A stretch of 7,783 nucleotides of DNA from Candidatus Omnitrophota bacterium (lineage in GTDB: Bacteria > Omnitrophota > Gorgyraeia > Zapsychrales > Zapsychraceae), in contig DAOWBD010000041.1 in NCBI GenBank assembly GCA_030634235.1, positions 1 to 7,783 of the forward strand, in the 5' to 3' direction. Below the pieces are notes generated by a model that did no database searches, was not told where the DNA came from, and worked only from the letters and a program-made list of their open reading frames with translations. The position numbers and the translations under genes are program-made. The first letter of the stretch is position 1. Every line of letters begins with the position of its first letter. This document shows positions 6,227-7,783 of this stretch, piece by piece.

Positions 6227-6610
6227 CTACTTCGCCACCTTCGTTACCAGCGTAATGACATGATCACGCATCTTTCTCGACCAGTTCACCGTCACTTCCA
6301 TGTCCAGCAAATTGCTGCTCGATTCCGAGAAAATAACATCGATGGATTCCCCAGGAAGCGTGTTCAACCCTTGCGCGTCAGCCCACCCTTCCCAGTTCAT
6401 GACCAGAATACCGCCGATCGATTCGGCCCTTTGAGCCTCTTCCAGAACGTACTCGGCATGCGACATCGCAACGGTCGTATCCCACGCAAGCTGCGACGAG
6501 ATCATCGACGTGACATACAATAAAAGCACCCCGCCGATCGTCACGGCTAAGATAAGCACAGCAATGAGCAGCTCGACTAAAGTAAAACCTTTATTTCGTT
6601 TCATAGACAT
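6227..6610 (-). CDS. PilV/GspI-like minor pilin (prepilin-type N-terminus)
   Basis: A small protein of 127 residues with a textbook prepilin signal: basic leader MSMKRNKG, cleavage after Gly8, then FTLVELLIAVLILAVTIGG with Glu at +5 and a long hydrophobic helix. The sequence continues with MSHAEYVLEEAQRAESIGG (about 50-68), resembling the 'A..lae..i...r' helix of PilV and GspI proteins. It is probably exported, cleaved and N-methylated by a prepilin peptidase, and sits in the minor-pilin tip complex. I choose the ATG at 6610 because it gives a leader as short as those of the two following pilins. An ATG at 6640 (ten extra residues) or at 6604 is possible, and 6640 would be almost leaderless if the -10 element at 6645-6650 is real. 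First gene of the pilin cluster. No clear ribosome binding site supports any of the starts. Confidence 0.83.
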   Translation of the reverse strand: MSMKRNKGFTLVELLIAVLILAVTIGGVLLLYVTSMISSQLAWDTTVAMSHAEYVLEEAQRAESIGGILVMNWEGWADAQGLNTLPGESIDVIFSESSSNLLDMEVTVNWSRKMRDHVITLVTKVAK

Positions 6611-6644
6611 AATGTTTCTGGTTGAATTAGAAAAACTCATTTTT

Positions 6645-6662
6645 ATTATATAGGGGCGCCCC
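6645..6662 (-). promoter_or_regulatory. Promoter-like -10 box with adjoining GGGGCGCCCC palindrome
   Basis: On the minus strand a perfect TATAAT (6645-6650) is preceded two bases upstream by the perfect ten-base palindrome GGGGCGCCCC (6653-6662). No good -35 hexamer is found 16-18 bases upstream. Transcription would begin near 6638 and serve the pilin cluster. The palindrome lies where a -10/-35 spacer would be, a position suited to a regulator. This is a visual match only. Confidence 0.45.
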
Positions 6663-6711
6663 GTGAAAGAAAAGCCATAAATTGCCGAAAAATTGGGTTA
6701 TGAAACTTTCC

Positions 6712-6756
6712 AAAAAAATGGGCAGCAGCCTATCGACCATCCTAAGACTGCTGCCC
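6712..6756 (-). terminator. Intrinsic terminator of the Cys-repeat protein gene
   Basis: On the minus strand a perfect nine-pair stem, GGGCAGCAG with CTGCTGCCC (6748-6756 and 6720-6728), encloses a 19-base loop and is followed by a run of seven T (6718-6712). It lies 35 bases after the TAA of the gene at 6792 and separates that gene from the pilin cluster, so the cluster needs its own promoter. Confidence 0.82.
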
Positions 6757-6791
6757 TCCGCACTTCAATCTGTAACCCCGTCATTCTGACG

Positions 6792-7783
6792 TTATAGCCC
6801 CAACCCTCCAAACCAATTCTTTATATCATTCCAGAGATTCTTGGCCCCGTCCTGGAACGCTTCCAAAACGCCCTTTTCCTCTTCTGTAATCACCGGCTCA
6901 CTAGGAAGCGCCTCAACAACGGCTACAGAATCCGTCGCCGGGTTCAGAAGCTTCCTCCTGAGTTCCGCGTACGTTTCCACTTCCAGATCCGCCAGCTCTT
7001 CCTCTGTAATCATATCTTCTTTCGCGGTCGCCTTTTCGACAAACGATTCAGCCGTGGGCCCTCCTGGCCCTGTGCCCGCTTCGCCGCCGCTTGGCGACGA
7101 TATAACCTGAACGACTTCTCCGCTCTCCGATACAACAATAGTAGGTCTCACGACGCCTTCGGCCAGCGCTCCCACGGCTGCTATTTCCGTTACCGTAGTT
7201 GTTTCGCCGGCAGGCTTCTCTGATTTAATTTTACGAGACGTGGTATTGCCCTGACCTATGGTCGCTCCTCCTCCACGAGAATCGCCCGATCCTCCGCCAC
7301 CGGATTTTTCTCTCCAACCATATGTGCCTTTCTTACCCGCTTCACTCTTGGCACCATGGGATTCGGACTTCCCTTTCGTTGTAGTCTCAACAACCGGTTC
7401 CTGCACGCTCATCGGCATTACCGTCGGCTCGACGGTGGTCGTCGTTGCCTCAGCTTGCGATTTGGGTTCCGGCTCTGGAACTGATTCCGGTTCAGCGACC
7501 GACTCCAGCTCAAGTTCCGGAGTAGGCTCGGGCACCGCGTTACAAACATTGTTGTACCAGAAGTAACCCTGCTTCGTGCAATCGTTTCTTTTCGTGCAAT
7601 ATTGAATGTCGTCGGCACAGGTTGGCACCGGCTCCTCAACAGCGTTACACGTATTATCGTACCAATAGTAACCGTTGCTGCTGCAGTCCGTCGACGTCAA
7701 ACAATACGCGATCCCGTCGAGGGCACACGTCGGTTCGAGCTCAGGCTCGGGAACCGCATTACAAACGTCGTTGTACCAGAAAT
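6792..7783 (-). CDS. C-terminal part of a Cys-rich tandem-repeat, probably extracellular protein
   Basis: Open frame entering from the right edge; 329 residues are visible and the N-terminus is missing. I recognise no named family. The first 86 residues hold parts of three tandem units with the core WY(N/D)(N/D)xCNAV, a Pro/Glu spacer, PTCAxD, YC and a further Cys. The units repeat every 38 and 35 residues, and the Cys pattern suggests disulphides and thus export. Next comes a Pro/Glu-rich linker (ELELESVAEPESVPEPEPK), Thr-rich and Gly/Ser-rich low complexity (SGGGGSGDSRGGG), then an acidic region and an amphipathic aromatic tail (AKNLWNDIKNWFGGLGL). There is no PEP-CTERM or LPXTG-like end. 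A surface adhesin or matrix protein is an inference from composition. An internal TTG at 7700 is not a credible start, because the repeat pattern continues through it to the window edge. Stop TAA at 6794-6792, followed by an intrinsic terminator. Confidence 0.82.
   Translation of the reverse strand, partial: FWYNDVCNAVPEPELEPTCALDGIAYCLTSTDCSSNGYYWYDNTCNAVEEPVPTCADDIQYCTKRNDCTKQGYFWYNNVCNAVPEPTPELELESVAEPESVPEPEPKSQAEATTTTVEPTVMPMSVQEPVVETTTKGKSESHGAKSEAGKKGTYGWREKSGGGGSGDSRGGGATIGQGNTTSRKIKSEKPAGETTTVTEIAAVGALAEGVVRPTIVVSESGEVVQVISSPSGGEAGTGPGGPTAESFVEKATAKEDMITEEELADLEVETYAELRRKLLNPATDSVAVVEALPSEPVITEEEKGVLEAFQDGAKNLWNDIKNWFGGLGL
7524..7781 (-). repeat. Tandem protein-coding repeat with WYxxxCNAV core (at least three units)
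   Basis: Unit A occupies 7781-7674 (its first two residues are off the edge), unit B 7673-7569, and a truncated unit C 7568-7524. Spacing between equivalent codons is 114 and then 105 bases. DNA is clearly related, for example GTACCA and GTTACA blocks recur, but codons have diverged, which argues for old duplications kept by selection on the protein. More units may lie to the right. Confidence 0.8.

Noticed and set aside
7464..7481. VPEPEP in the Cys-repeat protein as a PEP-CTERM sorting signal
   Set aside because: It is internal, within a Pro/Glu linker, and is not followed by a membrane helix and basic tail near the C-terminus.
6841..7566. Plus-strand Ser/Pro-rich open frames opposite the low-complexity region
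   Set aside because: They mirror the Glu/Gly/Thr-rich composition of the real minus-strand gene, whose repeats and terminator support it.
7524..7783. CRISPR-like or non-coding direct repeats
   Set aside because: The 105 and 114-base periods keep one reading frame, the DNA copies are diverged at codon third positions, and there are no short identical repeats with spacers.

Overview
The window looks like a bacterial chromosome segment of mixed base composition, with every credible gene on the minus strand, so it reads from right to left. The gene set fits a Gram-negative-type, environmental bacterium that makes type IV pili and an exosortase-linked exopolysaccharide: three prepilin-like proteins, a large Cys-repeat protein, an EPS-type deacetylase, glycosyltransferase and epimerase, and an exosortase. 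I cannot fix the phylum from sequence alone. The combination reminds me of candidate-phylum genomes such as Omnitrophota, but Nitrospirota or deltaproteobacterial lineages are also possible (weak inference).

Layout in the direction of transcription: (1) 7783-6792, the 3' part of a large secreted-looking protein with tandem Cys/Trp/Tyr-rich repeats followed by a long low-complexity region, closed by a clear intrinsic terminator at 6712-6756. (2) 6640-3814, a promoter-like region, then three consecutive prepilin-type minor pilins (PilV/GspI-like, PilW/GspJ-like, PilX/GspK-like) and an unrecognised single-pass membrane protein whose start overlaps the pilX-like stop codon (TAATG). (3) 3767-771, a NodB-type polysaccharide deacetylase, a membrane family 2 glycosyltransferase and an NAD-dependent sugar-nucleotide epimerase, the last two joined by an ATGA overlap. 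(4) 770-1, a remnant of a second family 2 glycosyltransferase C-terminus, ending two bases before the start of an exosortase gene that runs off the left edge.

The pilin genes would supply minor pilins that prime or cap a type IV pilus or pseudopilus. The deacetylase, glycosyltransferase and epimerase would make and modify an extracellular polysaccharide. Exosortases process surface proteins with C-terminal sorting signals and are usually encoded within such polysaccharide loci. No PEP-CTERM-like substrate is visible in the window.

The points most worth a second look are the unnamed Cys-rich tandem repeat protein, the pilus-coupled bitopic protein, the unusual prepilin cleavage site and calcium-loop motif in the pilins, the glycosyltransferase remnant beside the exosortase, and the sharp drop in G+C over the intact glycosyltransferase.
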